NCBI GenBank assembly: GCA_020721875.1
Contig: DYLX01000004.1
Location: 1-58,957 of the forward strand
DNA from: Leptospira biflexa
GTDB lineage: Bacteria; Spirochaetota; Spirochaetia; Treponematales; Rectinemataceae
Reading direction: 5' to 3'
DNA length: 58,957 nucleotides
Every line of letters starts with the position of its first letter. The stretch's first letter is position 1. Made by a program: the position numbers and the translations under genes. Positions 25,398 through 32,629 of the stretch are shown one piece after another. Below the pieces are notes generated by a model that was not told the DNA's origin, ran no database searches, and saw nothing but the letters and a program-made list of their open reading frames with translations.

Positions 25398-28226
25398 ATG
25401 CCCAAGAAAAAATTTGTGTATGCGTTCGGTGCGGGAGTCGCTGAAGGCGATGGCACAATGAAAGAACTTCTCGGCGGAAAAGGCGCGGGCCTTCACGAGA
25501 TGACAAAAATTGGATTGCCGGTTCCTGCTGGATTTACAATTACCACGGAAGTTTGTGACCTGTATTTCAAGAACGGAAAACAGTGGCCTGTAGGCCTTGA
25601 AAAAGAAGTGCAGAAGCACCTCAAGGATCTCGAGAAAATCACGAAAAAAACGCTTGGGGACCCAAATGACCCACTCCTCGTGTCTGTTCGTTCAGGTGCT
25701 CCTGTATCAATGCCTGGCATGATGGAAACCATTCTCAATCTAGGCCTTACGGACGCATCGGTTGAAGGTCTCGCCGCGAAAACTGGCAATCGCCGCTTTG
25801 CCCTCGATGCGTACCGCCGCTTCATCATGATGTATGGATCGACTGCCATGGGAATCGAGCGCGAAGAGTTCGACAACGCGTTCAACTCGATTAAAGAGAA
25901 CATGACAAGGCCGAGGCTTAAAGTCGCCGCTGGCCGAAAGATCAATGATACTGATGTCAATGAAGAAGAGCTCGACTCGCTCATAAAGGCATTCAAGAAA
26001 ATCTACCGTGAGCATATCAAGGCTGATTTCCCTCAGGATCCCTACGAGCAGCTGAAGGGCGCCATCAATGCGGTTTTCAATTCCTGGATGGCAGACAAGG
26101 CCGTAACCTACCGCAAGGTTGAGAAACTTGTTGGGATTAAGGGAACCGCGGTCAATGTGGTCCAGATGGTGTTCGGCAACAAGGGCGATACCTCAGGCAC
26201 CGGCGTCTGCTTTACTCGCGACCCGAACAGCGGCGAAAATATCTTCTACGGCGATTATCTTATCAATGCCCAGGGCGAAGATGTCGTGGCAGGAATCCGC
26301 ACACCGATAAAGCTCGCCGAGCTTGAAAAACGCGATCCGAAAGTCTACAAGCAGCTTGTCGACATCCGCAAAAAACTTGAGAAACACTACCGCGATATGC
26401 AGGACCTCGAGTTCACCGTCGAAGAGAACAAGTTGTATATGCTTCAGTGCCGAACCGGAAAGAGAAGTCCGATCGCCGCCTTCCAAATCGCGGTCGACCT
26501 TGTCAAAGAGAAACTTATCACGAAAGAAGAGGCTGTACTGCGCATCAAAGCGTCGGATATTGAAGGTATTTTCTATCCGATGATCGATAAGTCGAACCCT
26601 GCCGAATTGAAAAAAGCGTTCGTGGTGCAGGGCATCGATGCTGTCCCGGGCGCTGCGACCGGCAAGGTTGTTTTCAACGCGAAGACCGCTGAGGATTGGG
26701 CTGCTAAAGGCGAAAAGGTTATTCTCGTCCGTAAAGAGACGAGCCCTGAAGATGTCGGTGGTATGCACGCTGCAGAGGGTATTCTTACCGCCACCGGCGG
26801 CAAAACCAGCCATGCGGCGGTTGTCGCCCGAGGCTGGGGCAAGTCTTGCATTGTCGGCTGCGAGAAGCTCGACATCGACTACGAGAAGGGTACTTTCAGC
26901 GTCGATAAAATCGTAATCAAAGAAGGCGATTACATCACCCTCGACGGTGGCACCGGAAATGTGTACATTGGCCAGCTCAAACTGATTAACCAAGCACCCC
27001 CAAAGGCCTACACTACTTTGATGTCGTGGGTCGATAAGATCCGCACCCTTAAAGTGAGGACCAATGCTGATACACCTTACGATGCCGTCAAGGCGCGCGA
27101 GCTTGGTGCCGAAGGTATCGGTCTCTGCCGTACCGAGCACATGTTCTTCGATTCCGAGGAGCGTATTCTCGCAATCCGCGAGATGATCATCGCCGACGAT
27201 GTCGAGAGCCGAAAGAAGGCACTCGCAAAGCTTTTACCTTTCCAGACGAAGGATTTTGAAGGCATCTTTAAAGCCATGGACGGACTTCCCGTCACTATTC
27301 GGCTCATCGACCCCCCACTCCATGAGTTTGTTCCGCATGATGAAGAGGGGCAGAAGGCACTCGCTAAGGCAATTGGTGTTCCTGTTGAGAAAGTCGTACA
27401 GCGCGTTGAGCAGCTCCATGAGGCGAACCCGATGCTCGGTCACCGAGGTTGCCGCCTTACTATCACCTACCCCGAGATTCTCGACATGCAGGTCACGGCG
27501 ATCATTTCCGCAGCCGTCAACATGGCGAAGAAAGGTGTGAAGGTTCTCCCCGAGATCATGATCCCGCTCGTTATCGACGATAAGGAGCTCAAGATTCTCG
27601 AGACCAGGACGCGCGAAGTCGCCGACGCGATCATTGCGAAATCTGGCATCACTCTCGGGTACATGGTCGGAACGATGATCGAAGTACCGCGCGCCGCGCT
27701 CCTCGCGGACAGAATCGCGAATGTCGCGGAGTTCTTCTCCTTCGGCACGAACGACCTCACCCAGATGACTCTCGGGCTCTCCCGCGATGACGCAGGCAAA
27801 TTCCTTCCCGATTACGTGGATGAGAAGAAAGCGGGCGTGTTCAAGGCCGATCCTTTCCAGAGCCTCGATCAGGACGGAGTCGGAATGCTCGTACGGATGG
27901 GAATCGAGAAGGGTCGTACCTCCAGACCGAAACTCAAAGTCGGAATCTGTGGAGAACACGGTGGCGATCTCAATTCAGTCAAGTTCTGCCATAGAGTTGG
28001 AATGAACTACGTTTCCTCCTCCCCCTACAGAGTACCCATTTCTCGACTGGCCGCAGCACAAGCAGTCGTTGAGGACGCGCTTGCCGCCAAGAAAGGTCAG
28101 AAGAAGCGCGGGCGCCCCTCGAAGTCGGCCGCGGCATCAACCACAGCTAAAAAGGCTTCAGCAAAGGCTGCCGCGGTAGGCGAGAAGCGCCCCCGTGGAC
28201 GCCCCCGTGGTTCAAAAAATAAATAA
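25398..28226 (+). CDS. ppdK: Pyruvate phosphate dikinase with AT-hook-like tail
   Basis: A 942-residue enzyme that interconverts pyruvate + ATP + Pi with phosphoenolpyruvate + AMP + PPi. It has an N-terminal ATP-grasp domain (LLGGKGAGLHEM), a central swivelling domain with the phosphorylated histidine in GGKTSHAAVVARG, and a C-terminal pyruvate-binding barrel with the catalytic cysteine in VGICGEHGGD. The family normally ends near SPYRVPISRLAAAQA. Here about 48 further residues, rich in Lys, Ala and Ser, follow with two GRP cores (KKRGRPSK and RPRGRPRGSK), which resemble AT-hooks. The ATG at 25398 has GGAGGA upstream; an open extension to 25311 has no such site. It is the only gene of its unit, ended by a strong terminator. 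Confidence 0.96.
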   Translation: MPKKKFVYAFGAGVAEGDGTMKELLGGKGAGLHEMTKIGLPVPAGFTITTEVCDLYFKNGKQWPVGLEKEVQKHLKDLEKITKKTLGDPNDPLLVSVRSGAPVSMPGMMETILNLGLTDASVEGLAAKTGNRRFALDAYRRFIMMYGSTAMGIEREEFDNAFNSIKENMTRPRLKVAAGRKINDTDVNEEELDSLIKAFKKIYREHIKADFPQDPYEQLKGAINAVFNSWMADKAVTYRKVEKLVGIKGTAVNVVQMVFGNKGDTSGTGVCFTRDPNSGENIFYGDYLINAQGEDVVAGIRTPIKLAELEKRDPKVYKQLVDIRKKLEKHYRDMQDLEFTVEENKLYMLQCRTGKRSPIAAFQIAVDLVKEKLITKEEAVLRIKASDIEGIFYPMIDKSNPAELKKAFVVQGIDAVPGAATGKVVFNAKTAEDWAAKGEKVILVRKETSPEDVGGMHAAEGILTATGGKTSHAAVVARGWGKSCIVGCEKLDIDYEKGTFSVDKIVIKEGDYITLDGGTGNVYIGQLKLINQAPPKAYTTLMSWVDKIRTLKVRTNADTPYDAVKARELGAEGIGLCRTEHMFFDSEERILAIREMIIADDVESRKKALAKLLPFQTKDFEGIFKAMDGLPVTIRLIDPPLHEFVPHDEEGQKALAKAIGVPVEKVVQRVEQLHEANPMLGHRGCRLTITYPEILDMQVTAIISAAVNMAKKGVKVLPEIMIPLVIDDKELKILETRTREVADAIIAKSGITLGYMVGTMIEVPRAALLADRIANVAEFFSFGTNDLTQMTLGLSRDDAGKFLPDYVDEKKAGVFKADPFQSLDQDGVGMLVRMGIEKGRTSRPKLKVGICGEHGGDLNSVKFCHRVGMNYVSSSPYRVPISRLAAAQAVVEDALAAKKGQKKRGRPSKSAAASTTAKKASAKAAAVGEKRPRGRPRGSKNK

Positions 28227-28241
28227 TCGCGCTTAAGATTA

Positions 28242-28277
28242 AAAAGAGCCGCTCTTCTGGAAAGCGGCTCTTTTTTT
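28242..28277 (+). terminator. Terminator between ppdK and dtd
   Basis: AAGAGCCGCT...AGCGGCTCTT forms a ten-base stem followed by seven T residues on the plus strand. On the minus strand the same stem ends in five T residues, so it can also end the converging dtd transcript. Confidence 0.92.
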
Positions 28278-28324
28278 ATAGTGAACATGGCTGCAATCAA
28301 GGGCGGAGTGAAGCGATGCGAGCC

Positions 28325-28813
28325 TCAGAATAGCTTCTTTGAATCGAGGAGAATGGTTACAGGGCCCTCATTAGTATAACGAACCCGCATGACCTCCTGG
28401 AATTTGCCGGTTTGAACATGTAGACCGAGCCCTCTCAGTTCTTCACAGAAGCGCTGATAGAGTGTATCCGCGAACCGTGGCTCGGCTGCCATCGAGTATG
28501 AGGGTCGCCTTCCCTTCCGGGCATCCGCGTGGAGGGTAAACTGAGAGACGACGAGTGCTTCGAGCCCGAGGTCGAGCACCGATAAATTCATTTTCTCCTG
28601 AGTATCCATAAAAATGCGTAAATGTGCAATTTTATCCGCGAGATACACGGCGTCTTTTTCTGTGTCATCGGCGCCGATGCCAATGTAGATGATAATACCA
28701 CGGGCTATACTTCCACAGAGCGACTCTTCCGGCAGTAGACGCAGGTCCGACTCTTTCCCGCCGCGATAGTAGGTTACTGACGCGTCCGACACGCGCTGAA
28801 CAACTGCTCTCAT
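28325..28813 (-). CDS. dtd: D-aminoacyl-tRNA deacylase
   Basis: A 162-residue enzyme that hydrolyses D-amino acids (and glycine mischarged on tRNA-Ala) from tRNA. Both active-site motifs are present: SQFTL (in VVSQFTLHAD) and the cis-Gly-Pro motif in NEGPVTILLD. The N-terminus MRAVVQRV is canonical, which fixes the ATG at 28813, although only a weak AGG lies upstream. The length is slightly above the usual ~145-150, owing to a longer N-terminal loop. It follows an exported protein gene by 27 bases. Confidence 0.96.
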   Translation of the reverse strand: MRAVVQRVSDASVTYYRGGKESDLRLLPEESLCGSIARGIIIYIGIGADDTEKDAVYLADKIAHLRIFMDTQEKMNLSVLDLGLEALVVSQFTLHADARKGRRPSYSMAAEPRFADTLYQRFCEELRGLGLHVQTGKFQEVMRVRYTNEGPVTILLDSKKLF

Positions 28814-28840
28814 ATATAGTGCCTGCCCATTCTGTCAGAT

Positions 28841-29929
28841 TTACTTATTTGCAGGACTGGGGGAACCAGGTGTGGTTTCTCCCAAGGTATCCAGCTCGCT
28901 GAGAATTATATGCAAATCAGCATCCGAGATCGTGTCGATATTTTGGAGCGCACTGTCGATCTTGTTGATAACGTCCATAATGTCGCTCACATCGAAGACG
29001 GTTGAGGCTGGGAATGCCGTCGGCGACTGGTCGGTCGGAGCTGTTGTCTTCTCAGTGGAGGAGTCTTTGAGAGAGGAGGAGCCTTCCGCAGCGAGAGAGA
29101 GATAGTTTTGTGCGATCCAAGGTATAAATTCGCTTCCGGGCCCTCCAGTCAACCACAGACTCGTGACGCTGACCGTGCCTTTTGCGGGAACAATCCGCTC
29201 ATCCCAATACAGACCGAGCGCGGAATCGTTGGTAGAATACGGCGCAAGGGTAAAGCCTTTCATCAATTCAGAATCGTACGCGAATTGAGAGTCGCTGAGA
29301 CGTTTCCAGTTTGCGATTATTACAGAGTCAGGTCTCTGCGCGGTGTTTAAAAGCAGTGCAATGGAAGCGTTATCCCCGGGAGAAACGATATAAGGTTCAT
29401 TTGAGCTTGCATCGAGCAATGTTTCGTCGATGACATTCGGATTGGACTTGAGGGCGAAGTGGGTGCCTAATTTTTCGCCAAGCCACATATCGCAGACTTC
29501 TTTGAATTTTACCTTCATATCGCGCGAAGTAAAATTATCTACCTGGAGTTCGATGGTAAAACCGTTGGCGACTCTCGAATCAGCAAACGTTGCGAATGTG
29601 ATTCTCTGTGTGACCCTCGTAGTGATCGATTTATATTCGATCTCTATACCATTCGAAATGTAGCGCTGGATAGTCTGGTACTCCTGCGAGGCACCCATTC
29701 TATAGATTCTGCCATCCACCTCGATTACGATGAAGCTCGTCCTCGGATCGCCAGCGTACCACAGCGGCTTATATTTCGATTTTCCGGCGACATTGACCAG
29801 GCGATACAGCATCGGGCGGAGCGTGAGATCATCGGTCGCGATTCTCACGAGTCCATCTTTGATATCGAGAGCGGCTACTATTCCGAGACTTACGCCGATC
29901 ATGAGCATAAAAACTATGACGCGCTTCAT
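28841..29929 (-). CDS. Exported protein of unknown function
   Basis: A 362-residue protein with a clear signal peptide (residues 1-~20, ending GIVAA). The body is beta-rich with no repeats, and the Ser/Thr/Pro-rich C-terminal stretch (~285-315) is followed by a short helix-forming tail. There is no lipobox and no later membrane segment, so it is probably periplasmic or surface-exposed. I do not recognise the family. Its ATG overlaps the stop codon of the TPR gene before it (ATGA), so the two are translationally coupled and perhaps work together. Confidence 0.65.
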   Translation of the reverse strand: MKRVIVFMLMIGVSLGIVAALDIKDGLVRIATDDLTLRPMLYRLVNVAGKSKYKPLWYAGDPRTSFIVIEVDGRIYRMGASQEYQTIQRYISNGIEIEYKSITTRVTQRITFATFADSRVANGFTIELQVDNFTSRDMKVKFKEVCDMWLGEKLGTHFALKSNPNVIDETLLDASSNEPYIVSPGDNASIALLLNTAQRPDSVIIANWKRLSDSQFAYDSELMKGFTLAPYSTNDSALGLYWDERIVPAKGTVSVTSLWLTGGPGSEFIPWIAQNYLSLAAEGSSSLKDSSTEKTTAPTDQSPTAFPASTVFDVSDIMDVINKIDSALQNIDTISDADLHIILSELDTLGETTPGSPSPANK

Positions 29930-30771
29930 TGCGAAAATCCTTTCAAGTATTCCATGATACGGGAGATCAACAGGTTGAGCGCCTTCTGCTTCGCGTCGAG
30001 AAGTACGCTCAAGCGTAGATTTTTGGCGATCATCGCGGCATCCGCTTGCGTTAAAGAATTAGTCTGAAGGAGTTGCCTTGCTCGCATGTATGCAGTATAC
30101 CATTTGAAGTATCGATCTTCTCTAATAGCGTCATTTTTAAATCGATATATGTCGAGAGATTCTTTTTCCTGATTTTCATATTCTACGATACGTATGAGTT
30201 TTGCCTCACGGACCTCGAGCCCCATGACATTGAGTCTCCACCGCGCCAGCGATGCTTTCTCAGATTCTGGCCATCTCGCGATGACTTCATTAAACAGAGG
30301 ATATGAATCCGCGATATTGCCCATCTGATAATTACTTTCGGCTTTCCAAAAAAGCGCTGAAGGTGCGAGCGGATTGGTTGAATATTTTCCCATAAAGCGA
30401 TCAAAGGACGCAATGGCGCCTCGATAATCCTGCGTTTTGAACAAAATCCTGCCGAGTTGATACTCGATATCGGCGATTTTTGCATGTGTAGGGTATTTCT
30501 GTAAGAATTCTTCGCAGGTGCTGTAGGCGGTGGGATAATCGGCGGCATTGAAGTATGATTGCGCTGCCATGAAAAGACTCTCGGGTGCCAATGTGTTCTT
30601 TGATTCGTCCTGCGTGAGGCGCATGAAGGCAGTTGCCGCGTTCTGATATTCACCTCGCCTGAAAGCATCGAAGGCTGAGCTAAAAGCCTCCATGGAGGAA
30701 GAAGCATCCTGGGAGTTTGTACTGAAGAGAAAAAGAAACAAGAGTACGATACCGGCGAATATTTTTTTCAT
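29926..30771 (-). CDS. Exported TPR protein (BamD/CpoB-like repeats)
   Basis: A 281-residue protein with a signal peptide (cleavage near residue 20, no lipobox cysteine) and four or more tetratricopeptide units of the YbgF/BamD type. These include FDAFRRGEYQNAATAFMRL, FNAADYPTAYSTCEEFLQKYP, LFKTQDYRGAIASFDRFMGKYS and YQMGNIADSYPLFNEVIARWP. Such proteins assist outer-membrane or wall assembly. Because it lacks the lipid anchor, BamD itself is not certain. The ATG at 30771 lacks a good Shine-Dalgarno sequence. A seven-codon frame upstream (MYGACCK) ends with TGA overlapping the ATG. Confidence 0.75.
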   Translation of the reverse strand: MKKIFAGIVLLFLFLFSTNSQDASSSMEAFSSAFDAFRRGEYQNAATAFMRLTQDESKNTLAPESLFMAAQSYFNAADYPTAYSTCEEFLQKYPTHAKIADIEYQLGRILFKTQDYRGAIASFDRFMGKYSTNPLAPSALFWKAESNYQMGNIADSYPLFNEVIARWPESEKASLARWRLNVMGLEVREAKLIRIVEYENQEKESLDIYRFKNDAIREDRYFKWYTAYMRARQLLQTNSLTQADAAMIAKNLRLSVLLDAKQKALNLLISRIMEYLKGFSQ

Positions 30772-30822
30772 TTACAACAAGCCCCATACATTTATTTTAA
30801 TTCTCCGGAAACTACTATGATA

Positions 30823-31512
30823 TTAGTGGACTGAATCTTTATTTTCAATAGCTTTTATCCACTGATGCCGCATATTATCGACCATTTCTTTTTTATTTTT
30901 AGCGTTGAAGAAAGCGCTGCCCATAACGAGAATATCTGGTCTGCTCAACGCGATGCGCGAAAGAGTACGTATATTGACTCCACCATCGATCGCGATTTTA
31001 AAACTTAATTTTTGAGCGGTTCGAATCGCGGCAAGATCCTTCACTTTCTCAAGGCAGAACGGCAAAAGCTCCTGCCCGCCGTATCCAGGATTGACGGTCA
31101 TTATCAGCACCTGATCTAAAAAGGGGAGCAGGTGGATGATCGAGCTGATCGGAGTGGAAGGCACGATAGAGATGCCTGCGCTCTTGCGAGCTTCTCTGAT
31201 GCGCTGAAGAAGCCGATGGGAGTGAACGCAGGCCTCCTGATGGAAGGTAATCGCGTCCGCGCCGCTTTCGATAAAGGCATGGACATGCCGATCCGGTTCC
31301 TCGACCATGAGGTGCACATCCAAAAACAGCTCCGTGCTCGCTCTGATGTCCCCGACCATCTTACTTCCAAAAGTGATGGGAGGAACGAACCTGCCATCCA
31401 TGACATCGAGGTGGATCCATGGGCAATGCGATGACTCAATATCGGCGATCGCAGCTCGAATATCGCAGAAATCCGCAGATAAAATTGAAGGAGCAAAAAT
31501 TGGGGTTTCCAT
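30823..31512 (-). CDS. rpe: Ribulose-phosphate 3-epimerase
   Basis: A 229-residue TIM-barrel enzyme that interconverts ribulose 5-phosphate and xylulose 5-phosphate in the pentose phosphate pathway. Family motifs are FAPSILSADF, WIHLDVMDGRFVPPITFG, LDVHLMVEEPDRH, MTVNPGYGGQ and IAIDGGVN. The start at 31512 fits the family. It has no Shine-Dalgarno sequence, and a -10-like TAGTAT ends nine bases upstream. It is divergent from the TPR gene at 31669. Confidence 0.95.
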   Translation of the reverse strand: METPIFAPSILSADFCDIRAAIADIESSHCPWIHLDVMDGRFVPPITFGSKMVGDIRASTELFLDVHLMVEEPDRHVHAFIESGADAITFHQEACVHSHRLLQRIREARKSAGISIVPSTPISSIIHLLPFLDQVLIMTVNPGYGGQELLPFCLEKVKDLAAIRTAQKLSFKIAIDGGVNIRTLSRIALSRPDILVMGSAFFNAKNKKEMVDNMRHQWIKAIENKDSVH

Positions 31513-31521
31513 ACACTTTGG

Positions 31522-31550
31522 ATACTAACGTGTTTCTTAATGTTTTTCCA
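31522..31550 (-). promoter_or_regulatory. Possible rpe promoter close to the start codon
   Basis: TGGAAA (31550-31545), 17-base spacer, TAGTAT (31527-31522). The predicted leader is only about three bases. This is a weaker match than the other near-start promoters in the window. Confidence 0.35.
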
Positions 31551-31601
31551 TACTTGATGAAAATGAGCTTGTTTTTAAGTGTTGATTGTTCGGTGCACGC
31601 A

Positions 31602-31631
31602 TTGACGCACAAATTGCGCCTCGAGTACTAT
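31602..31631 (+). promoter_or_regulatory. Predicted promoter of the TPR / TPR-GreA unit
   Basis: TTGACG (31602-31607), 18-base spacer, TACTAT (31626-31631). Transcription would start near 31638, leaving a ~30-base leader with AAAGGAG before the ATG at 31669. Confidence 0.55.
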
Positions 31632-31668
31632 TTCTTTATAGATAATCATAAAGGAGAATTACACTCAC

Positions 31669-32619
31669 ATGACGCGCCTGTCTCCTCAGCAGAGTGCTTC
31701 GGCGGGAGAGAATCTCGCGCTTGCGTATGAAAGCTTGAAAAATGCTGATCTACAGAGCGCTGAGCCCTTTCTAGAGAATGCTTTAAAGGCTGATTTTGAA
31801 CATCCTGAAGTACTCTACGCGATGAAATGCATGCAATTTTGGAAAGAACAGCTCCGCAAGATGCCAGAAGAAAAGAGCCTTCTCGATCGTGGGGATTTTC
31901 TCTGCAGCTCATGGAAGAAATTTCTACAGTTTCTTTCGCACCTTGGAGATTCTTTTGAGACAGCACGGTACGCTTTTAAACGGTGCATTTTCGGTCTGGC
32001 GCTCGATCAGTATCTCGCGCTTCCTGATGAAGAAAAGGACGCGCTTGGCGCCTCACTTGACTTGAGACTAGGAAGAGCGCGCAAGGCCACCGGTGATATA
32101 GAAACCGCCCTCATTCACCTGGAGCGCGCGGTACAGGCGAATCGCAGTGATTCGAGGATGCTCGCTGAGCTCGCCGACGCCTATGCCATGGCCGGCGAGG
32201 CCCGAATGTCGAAGGCCTTATTCCGAGAAGCTTTTTTTATTGATGCGCGCGCAATAGAAATTGAATTTCTTGAATCTGAATTCATCCTAAAGATCATTGA
32301 AAAAATACGGGAATTAGGATATCCTGAAAATGATATCCCTGAATGGATACCTGTTTATTCTGAAATCTGGGGCGTCTTCAATGTCAAGCGAGAACTCAGC
32401 TTCGCGGAATACAACAGGATTGCGGCCGGGGTTCGTCAGCTTGAAATCGAATTGAGAGAAAATCCGCCCAAGCGCGCAACACTTGTACCGCGATTGCTCA
32501 ATCGATATTTTTGGATGATTGATTCGCTGAGAGTGAATGGTGACGAAAACGGTCTGCACTCGGTGCTGCTCAAGATCAAGATTCTTGATCAATCGATCTA
32601 TGCGTTGTATGTAGGATGA
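31669..32619 (+). CDS. Cytoplasmic TPR protein
   Basis: A 316-residue protein without signal peptide or membrane segment. At least three tetratricopeptide-like units are visible (SLKNADLQSAEPFLENALKAD, RKATGDIETALIHLERAV, AYAMAGEARMSKALFREAFF), followed by a less regular helical region. The partner is unknown. It is followed after ten bases by the TPR-GreA fusion, which itself begins with helical repeats, so the two products may act together in transcription or stress response (inference). AAAGGAG precedes the ATG. Confidence 0.75.
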   Translation: MTRLSPQQSASAGENLALAYESLKNADLQSAEPFLENALKADFEHPEVLYAMKCMQFWKEQLRKMPEEKSLLDRGDFLCSSWKKFLQFLSHLGDSFETARYAFKRCIFGLALDQYLALPDEEKDALGASLDLRLGRARKATGDIETALIHLERAVQANRSDSRMLAELADAYAMAGEARMSKALFREAFFIDARAIEIEFLESEFILKIIEKIRELGYPENDIPEWIPVYSEIWGVFNVKRELSFAEYNRIAAGVRQLEIELRENPPKRATLVPRLLNRYFWMIDSLRVNGDENGLHSVLLKIKILDQSIYALYVG

Positions 32620-32629
32620 AGAGGAGAAG

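Noticed and set aside
26193..27140. A 315-codon open frame on the minus strand inside ppdK
   Set aside because: The plus strand encodes PPDK with all catalytic motifs across this stretch. The antisense translation resembles no family and arises from codon bias. The same applies to the minus-strand frame at 27234-27959.
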